A stretch of 64,000 nt of DNA, from assembly GCF_000328565.1 (NCBI RefSeq), contig NC_019966.1, forward strand, positions 3,224,001 through 3,288,000, in the 5' to 3' direction. The DNA is from Mycobacterium sp. JS623. GTDB lineage: Bacteria > Actinomycetota > Actinomycetes > Mycobacteriales > Mycobacteriaceae. Below are positions 56,159-64,000 of this stretch, piece after piece. A program made the position numbers and the translations under genes. The stretch's first letter is position 1, and every line of letters starts with the position of its first letter. A model generated the notes under the pieces. The model saw only the letters and a program-made list of their open reading frames with translations, was not told the DNA's origin and ran no database searches.

Positions 56159-58213
56159 ATGACAACAACGGCACCGACGGCCGCCGCCGCGGATCCCGAA
56201 TCCGGCGGCGCCCTGATCAGCCCGCAGCGCCGCAACTTGATCTTTGTTGCGGTATTGCTCGGCATGCTGTTGGCCGCGCTGGACCAGACGATTGTCGCCA
56301 CCGCGCTGCCGACGGTGGTCGCAGACCTCGGCGGCGCGGGCCACCAGTCATGGGTCGTGACCAGCTATCTGCTGGCGTCGACGATCGTCACTGCCGTCGT
56401 CGGCAAGCTCGGCGACCTGTTCGGCCGCAAGGTCGTCTTCGCTGCGGCGATCGTCTTCTTCCTGGGCGGCTCGGTGCTGTGTGGGTTGGCGGGGTCGATG
56501 ACCATGCTGGTGGCGTCGCGGGCGCTGCAGGGCATCGGCGGCGGCGCCATCATGGTGACCGCCACCGCCCTGATAGGTGAGGTCATCCCGCTGCGGGACC
56601 GCGGGCGCTATCAGGGTGCGCTCGGTGCTGTGTTCGGCGTCACGACGGTGGTGGGGCCGTTGCTCGGCGGCTTCTTCACCGACCATCTCAGCTGGCGCTG
56701 GGCGTTCTGGATCAACGTGCCGGTGGCCGTGGTGGTGTTCTTCGTGGCGATCGCGGCGATACCGTCGCTCGGCCGGACCGGCCGCCCGTTGATCGACTAC
56801 GCCGGCATCGTGTTCGTGGGTGTTGGCGCCTCGGGACTCACGCTGGCCACCAGCTGGGGTGGCACGGAATACGCCTGGGGTTCACCCGTCATCATCGGGC
56901 TGTTCGTCGCCTCCGCCGCGGCGCTGGCCGTATTCGTATGGGTGGAAAGCCGTGCGGCAGAACCGATCCTGCCGATCCGGTTGTTCCGCAGCCCGGTGTT
57001 CACCGTGTGTTGTGTGCTGTCGTTCATCGTCGGGTTCGCGATGCTGGGTGCGTTGACCTTCCTGCCGACCTTCATGCAGTTCGTCGACGGCGTATCGGCA
57101 ACGGTGTCTGGGCTGCGTACGCTGCCGATGGTCGCTGGTCTGCTTCTGACTTCGATGGGCAGCGGCGTGCTGGTGAGCCGCACTGGCCGCTACAAAATCT
57201 TCCCCGTCGTCGGGACCGCGGTGATGGTTCTCGGATTCGTGCTGTTGTCGCGGATGGATGCGACGACCCCAATAATGTTGCAGTCGTTGTACCTGTTCAT
57301 CCTCGGCACCGGGATCGGCATGTGTATGCAGGTGCTCATCCTGATCGTGCAGAACACCTCGAACTTTGCCGATCTCGGGGTGGCGACGTCCGGCGTCACG
57401 TTCTTCCGGACCATCGGAAGCTCTTTCGGCGCAGCGATTTTCGGATCGCTGTTCACCAACTTCCTGCAGGACCGCATCGGTCCCGCGCTGGCCGCCAGCG
57501 GGGCACCACCTGCGGCCGCGCAGTCACCGCAGGTGTTGCACCAATTGCCGCACGATGTCGCCGCGCCGATCGTCGACGCGTATGCGGATTCGCTGGGCAT
57601 GGTGTTTCTGTGCGCTGCTCCGGTTGCGTTCGTCGGATTCATCGTCGCGCTGCTTCTCAAAGAGGTTCCGCTGCGCGAGATGGACGCCGTCAACGCCGTC
57701 GATCTCGGCGAGGGCTTCGGCATGCCGAGCACCGACTCGCCGGACAAGGTACTGGAGACCGCCATTGGCCGGATGATGCGGAATTCACCGGAGATCCGGC
57801 TGCGCAGCATCTGTGAACGGCAGGGCTGCGAACTCGACGTCGCGCGACTGTGGGCGCTGATCCAGATCTATCGGCACAATCAGGTTTTCGGGTCGGCGCG
57901 GCTGACTGGGATCGCCGAGCGGTTGCGGGTGCCGTGCGAAATCCTCGAGCCGACGTTCGATCGGCTGGTCGACACGGGCTACGCGCTGCGCACAGGTGAT
58001 CTGTTGTGGCTGACCCAAGCCGGGGCCAGGCAGGTCGATGCGGTGTCGTCGGCTTTGATCAACCGGATCATCGAGAAGCTGGCGTCCTCGCCAACCTTCG
58101 AGGGGCGACCGGACCGCGTCCAGGTCGAGGCGGCGCTGGAACGCATCGCGCACCGCGTCCTGGTGCAGCGCGACTGGGACGACGAACGCAAAGAGCTCGC
58201 GACAGCGAGCTGA
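56159..58213 (+). CDS. MFS drug exporter, DHA2/EmrB type, with C-terminal extension
   Basis: A 684-residue proton-driven multidrug exporter with 14 predicted helices. Motifs: LDQTIVATALPTVVADLGG (motif D1), GKLGDLFGRK (motif A), and motif C in AVFGVTTVVGPLLGGFFTDH. After the last helix (about residue 505) a soluble tail of about 180 residues follows, winged-helix-like near RLTGIAERLRVPCEILEPTF. This tail is typical of the Rv1877 subgroup. The ATG follows GGAGAGG. Next gene after bfrA, as in M. tuberculosis. Confidence 0.93.
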   Translation: MTTTAPTAAAADPESGGALISPQRRNLIFVAVLLGMLLAALDQTIVATALPTVVADLGGAGHQSWVVTSYLLASTIVTAVVGKLGDLFGRKVVFAAAIVFFLGGSVLCGLAGSMTMLVASRALQGIGGGAIMVTATALIGEVIPLRDRGRYQGALGAVFGVTTVVGPLLGGFFTDHLSWRWAFWINVPVAVVVFFVAIAAIPSLGRTGRPLIDYAGIVFVGVGASGLTLATSWGGTEYAWGSPVIIGLFVASAAALAVFVWVESRAAEPILPIRLFRSPVFTVCCVLSFIVGFAMLGALTFLPTFMQFVDGVSATVSGLRTLPMVAGLLLTSMGSGVLVSRTGRYKIFPVVGTAVMVLGFVLLSRMDATTPIMLQSLYLFILGTGIGMCMQVLILIVQNTSNFADLGVATSGVTFFRTIGSSFGAAIFGSLFTNFLQDRIGPALAASGAPPAAAQSPQVLHQLPHDVAAPIVDAYADSLGMVFLCAAPVAFVGFIVALLLKEVPLREMDAVNAVDLGEGFGMPSTDSPDKVLETAIGRMMRNSPEIRLRSICERQGCELDVARLWALIQIYRHNQVFGSARLTGIAERLRVPCEILEPTFDRLVDTGYALRTGDLLWLTQAGARQVDAVSSALINRIIEKLASSPTFEGRPDRVQVEAALERIAHRVLVQRDWDDERKELATAS

Positions 58214-58235
58214 ACAGCAGGTTCAGGGTGATTTC

Positions 58236-58249
58236 TAGAACGCGTTCCA
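58236..58249. promoter_or_regulatory. KstR-type operator upstream of the AhpD-like gene
   Basis: TAGAACGCGTTCCA contains the palindrome GAACGCGTTC and fits the mycobacterial KstR consensus TnnAACnnGTTnnA at every fixed position. It lies 30 bases before the start codon at 58280, the usual place for repression. KstR controls sterol and cholesterol catabolism. Confidence 0.6.
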
Positions 58250-58279
58250 CTTTTGTCGCCGCACGCGTACGATTCGGCC

Positions 58280-58762
58280 ATGAGCCGAATTGGACCCTTC
58301 GCTGACGACGACGCGGCCGCCTGGGTGGCGAAGTCCCCCGACATCGGTATCGCCATGGCCGGCTTCACCAACGCGGTCTACAACAAGAACCGGCTGCCGA
58401 TGCGGGTCCGCGAGTTGGCACGGATGGTCATCGCCCTCGACAACGAATGCGTGGTCTGCCAGAACACCCGCGACTCCGACGGGATCGCGGCAGGCGTCGA
58501 CGAGGACCTCTACGACCACGCCGCCGAATGGCGGACGTGGCCTGGCTACAGCGCTCAGGAGCGCGTCGCCGCCGAGTTCGCCGAGCGCTTCGCCAGTGAC
58601 CACACGGGCCTGCGCGACGACGAGGACTTCTGGGCCCGCTGCAGCGAGCAGTTCAGCGACGAACTGCTGACCGACCTGGCGCTGTCGTGCGCGATGTGGC
58701 TGGGCATGGGCCGAATGCTGCGCACGCTCGACATCGGCCAAAGCTGCAAGATCACGCTCTGA
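58280..58762 (+). CDS. Carboxymuconolactone decarboxylase/AhpD-like protein
   Basis: A 160-residue all-helical protein. The redox motif Cys-x-x-Cys is in ALDNECVVCQNTRDSDGIAA, so an AhpD-like thiol-disulfide role is more likely than lactone decarboxylation. The ATG at 58280 is preceded by a KstR-type box. It is inserted between the Rv1877-like and glnA3 genes, which I recall as neighbours in M. tuberculosis. If under KstR, it may serve in sterol catabolism or peroxide defence during it. Confidence 0.87.
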   Translation: MSRIGPFADDDAAAWVAKSPDIGIAMAGFTNAVYNKNRLPMRVRELARMVIALDNECVVCQNTRDSDGIAAGVDEDLYDHAAEWRTWPGYSAQERVAAEFAERFASDHTGLRDDEDFWARCSEQFSDELLTDLALSCAMWLGMGRMLRTLDIGQSCKITL

Positions 58763-58783
58763 TTCGCGGCTAGCCGCTGCAGA

Positions 58784-60145
58784 ATGGCTGTCATGGCAGC
58801 CAAACCGCTGGCCGCTGCGGCCATCGCCCAATTGGAGGCCGACGGGGTCGCCACGCTGATCGGCACGGTCGTCAACCCGGCCGGGCTCACGCACGCCAAG
58901 ACGGTTCCGCTGCGCAGGATGGGCACATTCGCGGATCCGGGACTCGGTGCAAGTCCTGTGTGGCACGTGTTCGCGATCGATCAGGTCGGCACCGTCTTCG
59001 GGGAGAAGACAGGCGTCGTAGGGGATCAGCGCATCCGGATCGACCTGGGCGCTCTGCGCATCCTCGGCGACGGATTAGCTTGGGCTCCAGGTGCTTTCTT
59101 CAATCAGGACGGCTCACCCGACCCGTACTGCAGTAGGGGAGCACTGAGCCGGGTGCAGCAGCGACTTGTGGATGCGGGCATCGAGACGCTCGTCGGGCAT
59201 GAGTTGGAGTTCGTTCTCGTCGCACCCGACGGCAGCCGACTCCCTGCTCACATGTGGGCGCAGTACGGCCTGGCGGGGGTCCTGGAGTTCGAGGGCTTCA
59301 TACGCGATGTCACCGATGCCGCCACGGCTTCCGGTGTTCCGATCGAACAGTTCCATCCCGAGTACGGGCTGAATCAGTTCGAGATCTCGCTGTCACCGCA
59401 GTCGCCCGTCGCGGCCGCCGACCAACTCGTGCTGATGCGCATCATCATCGGGCGGGTGGCGCGGCAGTACGGGTTGCGCGTCAGCCTGTCACCGGTGCCC
59501 TTCGCGGGCAGCGTCGGATCGGGTGCCCATCAACACTTTTCGATGAAACACGGCGAGACGCCGTTGTTCTCCGGTGGCGATGGCGCCGGCGGGATGACAA
59601 CAGAGGGCGAGTCCGCGGTGGCCGGCCTACTCGCGGGTCTGCCCGAGGCACAAGGCATCCTGTCCGGATCTGTGGTGTCGGGGCTGCGGATGCAGCCTGG
59701 ATTCTGGTCGGGCGCATACGTCTGCTGGGGCACCGAGAACCGGGAAGCCGCGGTGCGCTACTTGATCGGCGGCCCCAGCAATCCACAAGGCGCGAATGTC
59801 GAAGTAAAAGTGATCGACCCGTCAGCCAATCCGTACTACGCGACCGCAACGATCCTCGGCCTCGCCCTCGACGGCATCGAGCGCGAACTGCCGTTGCCAC
59901 CCGAGACAACGGTCGACCCCGCCAAGCTCACCGACGACCAGCGCACGCGGGCCGGAATCAAGTTGTTGGCCTCGAGCCAAGCCGAGGCTCTGGATGCGCT
60001 CGACCAATCCGCCTTGATCCGCGGCATTCTCGGCGACGATTCGGTGGACGCGGTGCTTGCGGTGCGGCGTTACGAACAACAAAACTACGGCGAGCTCAGC
60101 CCGGCGGACCTTGCCGACAAGTTCCGGCTGGCCTGGAGCGTATGA
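58784..60145 (+). CDS. glnA3: Glutamine synthetase-like protein GlnA3
   Basis: A 453-residue GS-fold ligase. Metal/ATP motifs: GHELEFVLVAP (first Glu pair), PEYGLNQFEISLSPQSPVAA, and GSGAHQHFSMKHGE. VCWGTENREAAVRYLIGG and VEVKVIDPSANPYYATATIL are typical of GlnA3/GlnA4-type proteins rather than primary GlnA. In Streptomyces, GlnA3 gamma-glutamylates polyamines; the mycobacterial homologue Rv1878 is not an essential GS. The start is ATG 58784 or 58793. It follows the AhpD-like gene by 21 bases. Confidence 0.92.
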   Translation: MAVMAAKPLAAAAIAQLEADGVATLIGTVVNPAGLTHAKTVPLRRMGTFADPGLGASPVWHVFAIDQVGTVFGEKTGVVGDQRIRIDLGALRILGDGLAWAPGAFFNQDGSPDPYCSRGALSRVQQRLVDAGIETLVGHELEFVLVAPDGSRLPAHMWAQYGLAGVLEFEGFIRDVTDAATASGVPIEQFHPEYGLNQFEISLSPQSPVAAADQLVLMRIIIGRVARQYGLRVSLSPVPFAGSVGSGAHQHFSMKHGETPLFSGGDGAGGMTTEGESAVAGLLAGLPEAQGILSGSVVSGLRMQPGFWSGAYVCWGTENREAAVRYLIGGPSNPQGANVEVKVIDPSANPYYATATILGLALDGIERELPLPPETTVDPAKLTDDQRTRAGIKLLASSQAEALDALDQSALIRGILGDDSVDAVLAVRRYEQQNYGELSPADLADKFRLAWSV

Positions 60146-60219
60146 CGTCACGTGCTGGACGGCTTCGTCGGCTCCCGGGAGTGGAGCGAGGCGGACGCCG
60201 GGTCTACGGGCTGGCCTGA

Positions 60220-61983
60220 CTACCGCACGCCGCGGATCAACCGCCCGGGCCTGGCTCCTGTGTCGACGCCGTGGCGGCGGGTGACGGCCCCACTGACCAC
60301 TGTCGCGTCGTAGCCACGTGCGCTCTGGATCAACCTGCGACCGCCGGCGGGCAGGTCGTAGGTCATCTTCGGCAGCTCGAGGTTGAGCGCATCCATATCG
60401 ATGACGTTGATATCCGCCTTCTTGCCAACCTGGATCACGCCGCGATCTGACAGGCCGAAAAGGGTTGCGGTGTCCAGCGTTTGCTTACGCACGACGTACT
60501 CGAGCGAGAGCTTCGGGCCACGGTGCCGGTCGCGCGCCCAATGAGACAGCAGGAACGTGGGGTAGGAGGCATCACAGATCAGCCCGCAGTGCGCACCGCC
60601 ATCGGAGAGGCCCGACACCGCCGCGGGATGTGTCAACATCTCGTAGATGGCGTCGTGGTTGCCCTCGGCGTAGTTGTAGAACGGCAGCATCAACATCGCG
60701 CCAGCATCGGACTCGAGCATCAGGTCGTACATGGTGGCCAACGGACCCTGTCCGCGGCGCGCGGCGATGGCGGCGACGGTCTGATCAGGCGTCGGTTCGT
60801 AGTCGAGCGGGAACCCCAACGGATAGATCTTGTCGGCGCTGTGCTGAATCAGGCCGTACATCGCGTCGAATAGCACCGCCGGGTCCGGCGGCAGATCCGA
60901 CTCGGCCAGAATCGCGGCGCGGACAGCGGGGTCCGCGAGCCGGTGGGCCAATTGCTCGCGATCCAGTTCCGCCTTGAGCTTGCGGTAGGTCGGTCGGTGC
61001 GTGAACGCGTGGTAGCCAGGGAAGCCGAACAGCATCCCGAACGGCCGGGCCGCGATCTGCGCGTAGACCTCGATGCCGTTCTCGACCGCCTTGCCCGCGC
61101 GCTCCAGCATCTCCTTCCACAGATCCGGCGCGCCCGGCGTCTGGATCATCGCGAACGACACCGGCCGCTCGATCTCGCCCGCCAGCTTCGTCATCCACTC
61201 GAGTTCGCGAATCGACGCCTCGGCGGGACTTTCACCGGCCACGCCCTGCGGCGCCACCTCGAACACTGCGCGGCCACCGGCGGCCATCGCCCGACCGAGC
61301 CCGAACAGCTCCTGTTCGGCCGCGTAGGTACCCGGCACCGCTTCACCGCCGATGGCACGGTGGCCCTCGGTGCGCGACGTCGAAAAGCCAAGCGCCCCAG
61401 CCTCGATAGCCTCCTGCACGATCCGGGCCATCGCCGCGATGTCGTCGTCGGTTGCCACCTCGTTGCGGGCGCCGCGGTCGCCCATTGCATAGCCGCGTAC
61501 TGCGCCGTGTGCGATCTGGGTACCGAAATCGACGGCTAAGGGCCGCTTCTCGATGGCGTCGAGGTATTCGGGGAAGCTTTCCCACTGCCAGGTGATGCCT
61601 TCGGCCAGCGCACTGCCGGGGATGTCCTCGACGCCTTCCATCAATTCGATCAACCACTGCTCGCGGCCGGGGGTGACGGGTGCGAAGCCCACGCCGCAGT
61701 TGCCGCCGACCACGGTGGTGACGCCGTGCAGACTCGACGGCGCCAAGAGCGGATCCCAGCTGACCTGGCCGTCGTAGTGAGTGTGGATGTCGACGAACCC
61801 CGGTGCCACAACGCGACCTGTCGCATCGAGCGTCTCGGCGGCGTCACCTTCAAGCACAGTGTCGTCACCATTGCGCCGGCGCACTTCGACGATGCGGCCG
61901 CCCTTGATGGCGACGTCGGCGCTGAACCGCTCAGCGCCCGTTCCGTCGACGACCGTTCCGCCGGTGATCTTCAGGTCAAACAT
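60220..61983 (-). CDS. D-aminoacylase-type amidohydrolase
   Basis: A 587-residue TIM-barrel metallohydrolase of the N-acyl-D-amino-acid deacylase type. Metal ligands: HTHYDGQVSW (two His), with LSDGGAHCGLICDASYPTFL (Asp and His) near the end. The composite-barrel start FDLKITGGTVVDGTGAERFS and DINVIDMDALNLELPKMTYD are typical. The substrate is unknown; annotations of this group are often unreliable. It is followed upstream by a SnoaL-like gene and a second amidohydrolase on the same strand, forming an operon. Confidence 0.88.
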   Translation of the reverse strand: MFDLKITGGTVVDGTGAERFSADVAIKGGRIVEVRRRNGDDTVLEGDAAETLDATGRVVAPGFVDIHTHYDGQVSWDPLLAPSSLHGVTTVVGGNCGVGFAPVTPGREQWLIELMEGVEDIPGSALAEGITWQWESFPEYLDAIEKRPLAVDFGTQIAHGAVRGYAMGDRGARNEVATDDDIAAMARIVQEAIEAGALGFSTSRTEGHRAIGGEAVPGTYAAEQELFGLGRAMAAGGRAVFEVAPQGVAGESPAEASIRELEWMTKLAGEIERPVSFAMIQTPGAPDLWKEMLERAGKAVENGIEVYAQIAARPFGMLFGFPGYHAFTHRPTYRKLKAELDREQLAHRLADPAVRAAILAESDLPPDPAVLFDAMYGLIQHSADKIYPLGFPLDYEPTPDQTVAAIAARRGQGPLATMYDLMLESDAGAMLMLPFYNYAEGNHDAIYEMLTHPAAVSGLSDGGAHCGLICDASYPTFLLSHWARDRHRGPKLSLEYVVRKQTLDTATLFGLSDRGVIQVGKKADINVIDMDALNLELPKMTYDLPAGGRRLIQSARGYDATVVSGAVTRRHGVDTGARPGRLIRGVR

Positions 61984-61992
61984 CGCTGCTCC

Positions 61993-62436
61993 TCAGACCA
62001 AACCGGTAGCGTCGAATATCCACGACATGTCGGCGTTGGCGAAATCTTCCATCCAGGTCGGCGGCGCAGAGTTGGTCAGCGCGCCCATGTCCCAGTAGTC
62101 GTTCCACAGCGTGATCTTGCCGCCCTGCACGCGATGCACGCTGACGAACTTCAGCACCGCGGATTCGCCTGTCGGCCAGTGCCATTCCTCGTGATGCTCG
62201 TACATGACGTCGGTGCCGTTGTCGAGCATCAGGCCATCGAAGTTCTCGTAGGACGCCAGTGGCTCGAGGCCGATCTTGAGTCGCTTGACGATGTCTTCTG
62301 GCCCACGCGCCGCCGCCGTCGGGCCCACTGGCATGTCGAGGTAGATGCAGTCGTCGGACAGATACGTCTTCAACGATTCCCAGTCCCGCGCCGAGAGCGT
62401 CTTCCACATGCCGCGAACCGTATCCTCAACCGACAC
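61993..62436 (-). CDS. SnoaL/limonene-epoxide-hydrolase-like protein
   Basis: A 147-residue NTF2-fold protein. VSVEDTVRGMWKTLSARDWE, SDDCIYLDMPVGPTAAARGP and VSVHRVQGGKITLWNDYWDM are typical of the LEH/SnoaL-like group, including the WxDYWD pattern. The GTG at 62436 is set by AAGGAG seven bases upstream; the longer frame to 62586 lies inside the next gene. It overlaps the upstream amidohydrolase stop by 11 bases and lies 9 bases before the next amidohydrolase, so all three are co-expressed. Confidence 0.85.
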   Translation of the reverse strand: MSVEDTVRGMWKTLSARDWESLKTYLSDDCIYLDMPVGPTAAARGPEDIVKRLKIGLEPLASYENFDGLMLDNGTDVMYEHHEEWHWPTGESAVLKFVSVHRVQGGKITLWNDYWDMGALTNSAPPTWMEDFANADMSWIFDATGLV

Positions 62437-64000
62437 TTGCGAACTCCTTCTCTTGTGCAGCGACTGCGGGAGCCTTGTGTGCGGCGCGCAGGAAGCGTCC
62501 GGTGCGCTGCTTGCCGACGAGATCGGTGGCGTTGCCGTCGTAGAAGACCGCACGACCGCCGACCAAGACAGCGCTGACGGTGTCATCGTTGCGGTTCACC
62601 ATCCGGGACAGCCCGCCATACTGCTCGACCGTGTCCTCCGCGTACTCGTCCAGCGTTGCATCCAAACGCTCCGGGTCGATGACGACGACATCGGCGCGGT
62701 CACCGATGCGCAGATGGCCGGCATCGATGCGATACCAGTCGGCCAGTTCACCGGTCAGCCGGTGCACGGCCTGCTCGATGGTCATGAATGGCCTGCCCGC
62801 CTTCTGCGCGTCGGCGACGTGACGCAGTAGCCGCAGGCCCATGTTGTAGAACGCCATATTGCGGAGGTGCGCGCCGGCGTCGGAGAAGCCCATCTGAATA
62901 CCGGGCTCGCGTGCGAGTTTCTTCAGTACCTCGGGCCGGTGGTTGGAAATCGTGGTGCGCCAACGCAATGCCGTGCCGTGCTCGAGGACCAGGTCGAGGA
63001 AGGCGTCGACGGGGTGAAGGCCGCCGCGATGCTGGCCGACCTCACCGAACGACTTGCCGATCACCGATGTGTCGGGGCAGCAGACGATTTCGGCGTCGAA
63101 GAAGTCACGGTGCCATACGCGCACACCGAACTTGCTGTCGTATTGCTTGCGGAACTCGCGGCGATACGACTCGTCGCGCAGTAGTTCGTTGCGCTCGACC
63201 GCGTCGCGCAGATGCAGCGCAGCCGCGCCTGCGCCGAACTCCTCGAAGACCACCAAGTCGATGCCGTCGGCGTACACCTCGAACGGTACCGGCAGATGCT
63301 GCCAGCGGAAATTGCCGCCGAGGCGGTTGATCAGCCTCGCCGCAGGTCCCATACCCCAGATGGCGTACGGGTTCGACTTGACGTCGGCCGCCGAAAGCAA
63401 GCTGGTCTTGAGCGGATTGCGAAAGAAGCCGAGCGACTGGGCCAGTTGCGAGCCAAGGTTGAACGGGTTCGCAATGTCGGGGCCCGACTGCAGGATTCGG
63501 CCTGCGCGCCGCAGCAGTGACTTCAACCGTCGCAACTCGCGTGGCTTGGCGTACGTCGACGGCAGCGTGCGCGACCGACATACCTCGCCGTCGATTTTGT
63601 CGAAAAGCAGCTGTTGCGAAGACATTCCGACGAAGCCGGCCCGCAGCGCCTCGGCGAGCATCCGCTCCATCCGGGCCTGCTCGGCTCTGGTCGGGCGCTC
63701 GCTTTTCCGCGTCGCCCGATCCAGGCCCATGGTGGCGGCCCGCATGTCGGAATGGCCGATGAACGCGGCCAGGTTCGGGCCGAGCGGCCGCGTCTCCAGG
63801 GCCTGGATGTACTCCTCGGCGTTCGTCCAGGTCTTGTGCTCGTCGACGGCGGCGATGACGTGTTCGCGGGGAATCGCCTCGACCCTGCCGAAGATGTCGC
63901 CCGCGTCCTCACCGTTGACGTAGATCGTCGACAACGAACACGATCCCAGCATCACGGTCGTCACGCCGTGGCGCAGCGACTCCGAAAGCGACGGCCCGTT
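62426..64000 (-). CDS. D-aminoacylase-type amidohydrolase (5' end outside window)
   Basis: Partial amidohydrolase of the same superfamily as its neighbour, at least 525 residues here. The frame is open to the window edge (NGPSLSESLRHGVTTVMLGS), so the N-terminal metal-binding HxH lies outside. The C-terminal features QMGFSDAGAHLRNMAFYNMG and RIGDRADVVVIDPERLDATL are present. With the SnoaL-like and first amidohydrolase genes it makes a three-gene unit of unknown substrate. Confidence 0.87.
   Translation of the reverse strand, partial: NGPSLSESLRHGVTTVMLGSCSLSTIYVNGEDAGDIFGRVEAIPREHVIAAVDEHKTWTNAEEYIQALETRPLGPNLAAFIGHSDMRAATMGLDRATRKSERPTRAEQARMERMLAEALRAGFVGMSSQQLLFDKIDGEVCRSRTLPSTYAKPRELRRLKSLLRRAGRILQSGPDIANPFNLGSQLAQSLGFFRNPLKTSLLSAADVKSNPYAIWGMGPAARLINRLGGNFRWQHLPVPFEVYADGIDLVVFEEFGAGAAALHLRDAVERNELLRDESYRREFRKQYDSKFGVRVWHRDFFDAEIVCCPDTSVIGKSFGEVGQHRGGLHPVDAFLDLVLEHGTALRWRTTISNHRPEVLKKLAREPGIQMGFSDAGAHLRNMAFYNMGLRLLRHVADAQKAGRPFMTIEQAVHRLTGELADWYRIDAGHLRIGDRADVVVIDPERLDATLDEYAEDTVEQYGGLSRMVNRNDDTVSAVLVGGRAVFYDGNATDLVGKQRTGRFLRAAHKAPAVAAQEKEFASVG

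Noticed and set aside
60152..60313. 53-codon plus-strand frame after glnA3 with a protein-like start (LDGFVGSREWSEADAG)
   Set aside because: Most of its length is antisense to the amidohydrolase gene; no ribosome-binding site and no family match, so it may be chance or an old remnant.

Overview
The window is high-GC, densely packed actinobacterial chromosome. Gene content and order point to a Mycobacterium/Mycolicibacterium species, probably a rapid grower. The best evidence is a set of gene runs I recognise from memory of the M. tuberculosis map: ureC-F-G-D, ndh, LLM oxidoreductase, SDR, modB-modC, apa, small membrane protein, adhA, CPBP protein (Rv1850-Rv1863c); CoA-transferase, thiolase-like protein, SDR and ferredoxin reductase (Rv1865c-Rv1869c); lldD2 (Rv1872c); and bfrA, MFS exporter, glnA3 (Rv1876-Rv1878). 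An antigen 85 mycolyltransferase and Apa are mycobacterial hallmarks. Lon and phosphoketolase, which I recall as absent from M. tuberculosis, favour an environmental species. I saw no rRNA, tRNA, CRISPR array, insertion sequence or prophage gene. Layout, 1-24 kb: the urease tail (ureC cut by the window edge), type II NADH dehydrogenase, a molybdate-type ABC transporter without its binding protein, Apa, an alcohol dehydrogenase, phosphoketolase, a 1062-residue LLM/double CoA-transferase fusion with a thiolase-like partner, a ferredoxin reductase, and DUF72 and TfoX proteins. 24-36 kb: Lon with a HAIR-like element upstream, an Ag85C-like mycolyltransferase, lldD2, an MscS channel with a cyclic-nucleotide-binding-like domain beside a receptor-type nucleotidyl cyclase (both with degenerate key residues), an alpha-amylase-family enzyme and a deaminase. 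36-50 kb: a TPR-like protein, a DUF3533/TetR pair, a biuret-type hydrolase/allophanate hydrolase/NCS2 permease operon, two TetR-controlled divergent pairs and a FUSC protein. 50-64 kb: a thiocyanate hydrolase/nitrile hydratase-type cluster with a possible leader ORF, then EthD, enoyl-CoA hydratase and phosphotransferase genes, bacterioferritin with Bfd and an iron-box-like site, an MFS exporter, an AhpD-like gene with a KstR-type box, glnA3, and two D-aminoacylase-type amidohydrolases (the last cut by the window edge). Nitrogen release from small C-N compounds recurs: urease, biuret/allophanate hydrolases and the thiocyanate/nitrile enzyme all yield ammonia, or an amide on the way to it. Two decayed genes lie between annotated ORFs: a thioesterase C-terminus at about 47.8 kb and an internally deleted PPOX-class protein at 52.9 kb. 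Several regulatory palindromes and terminators can be read directly. All homology statements rest on motif recognition and memory; no database search was run.
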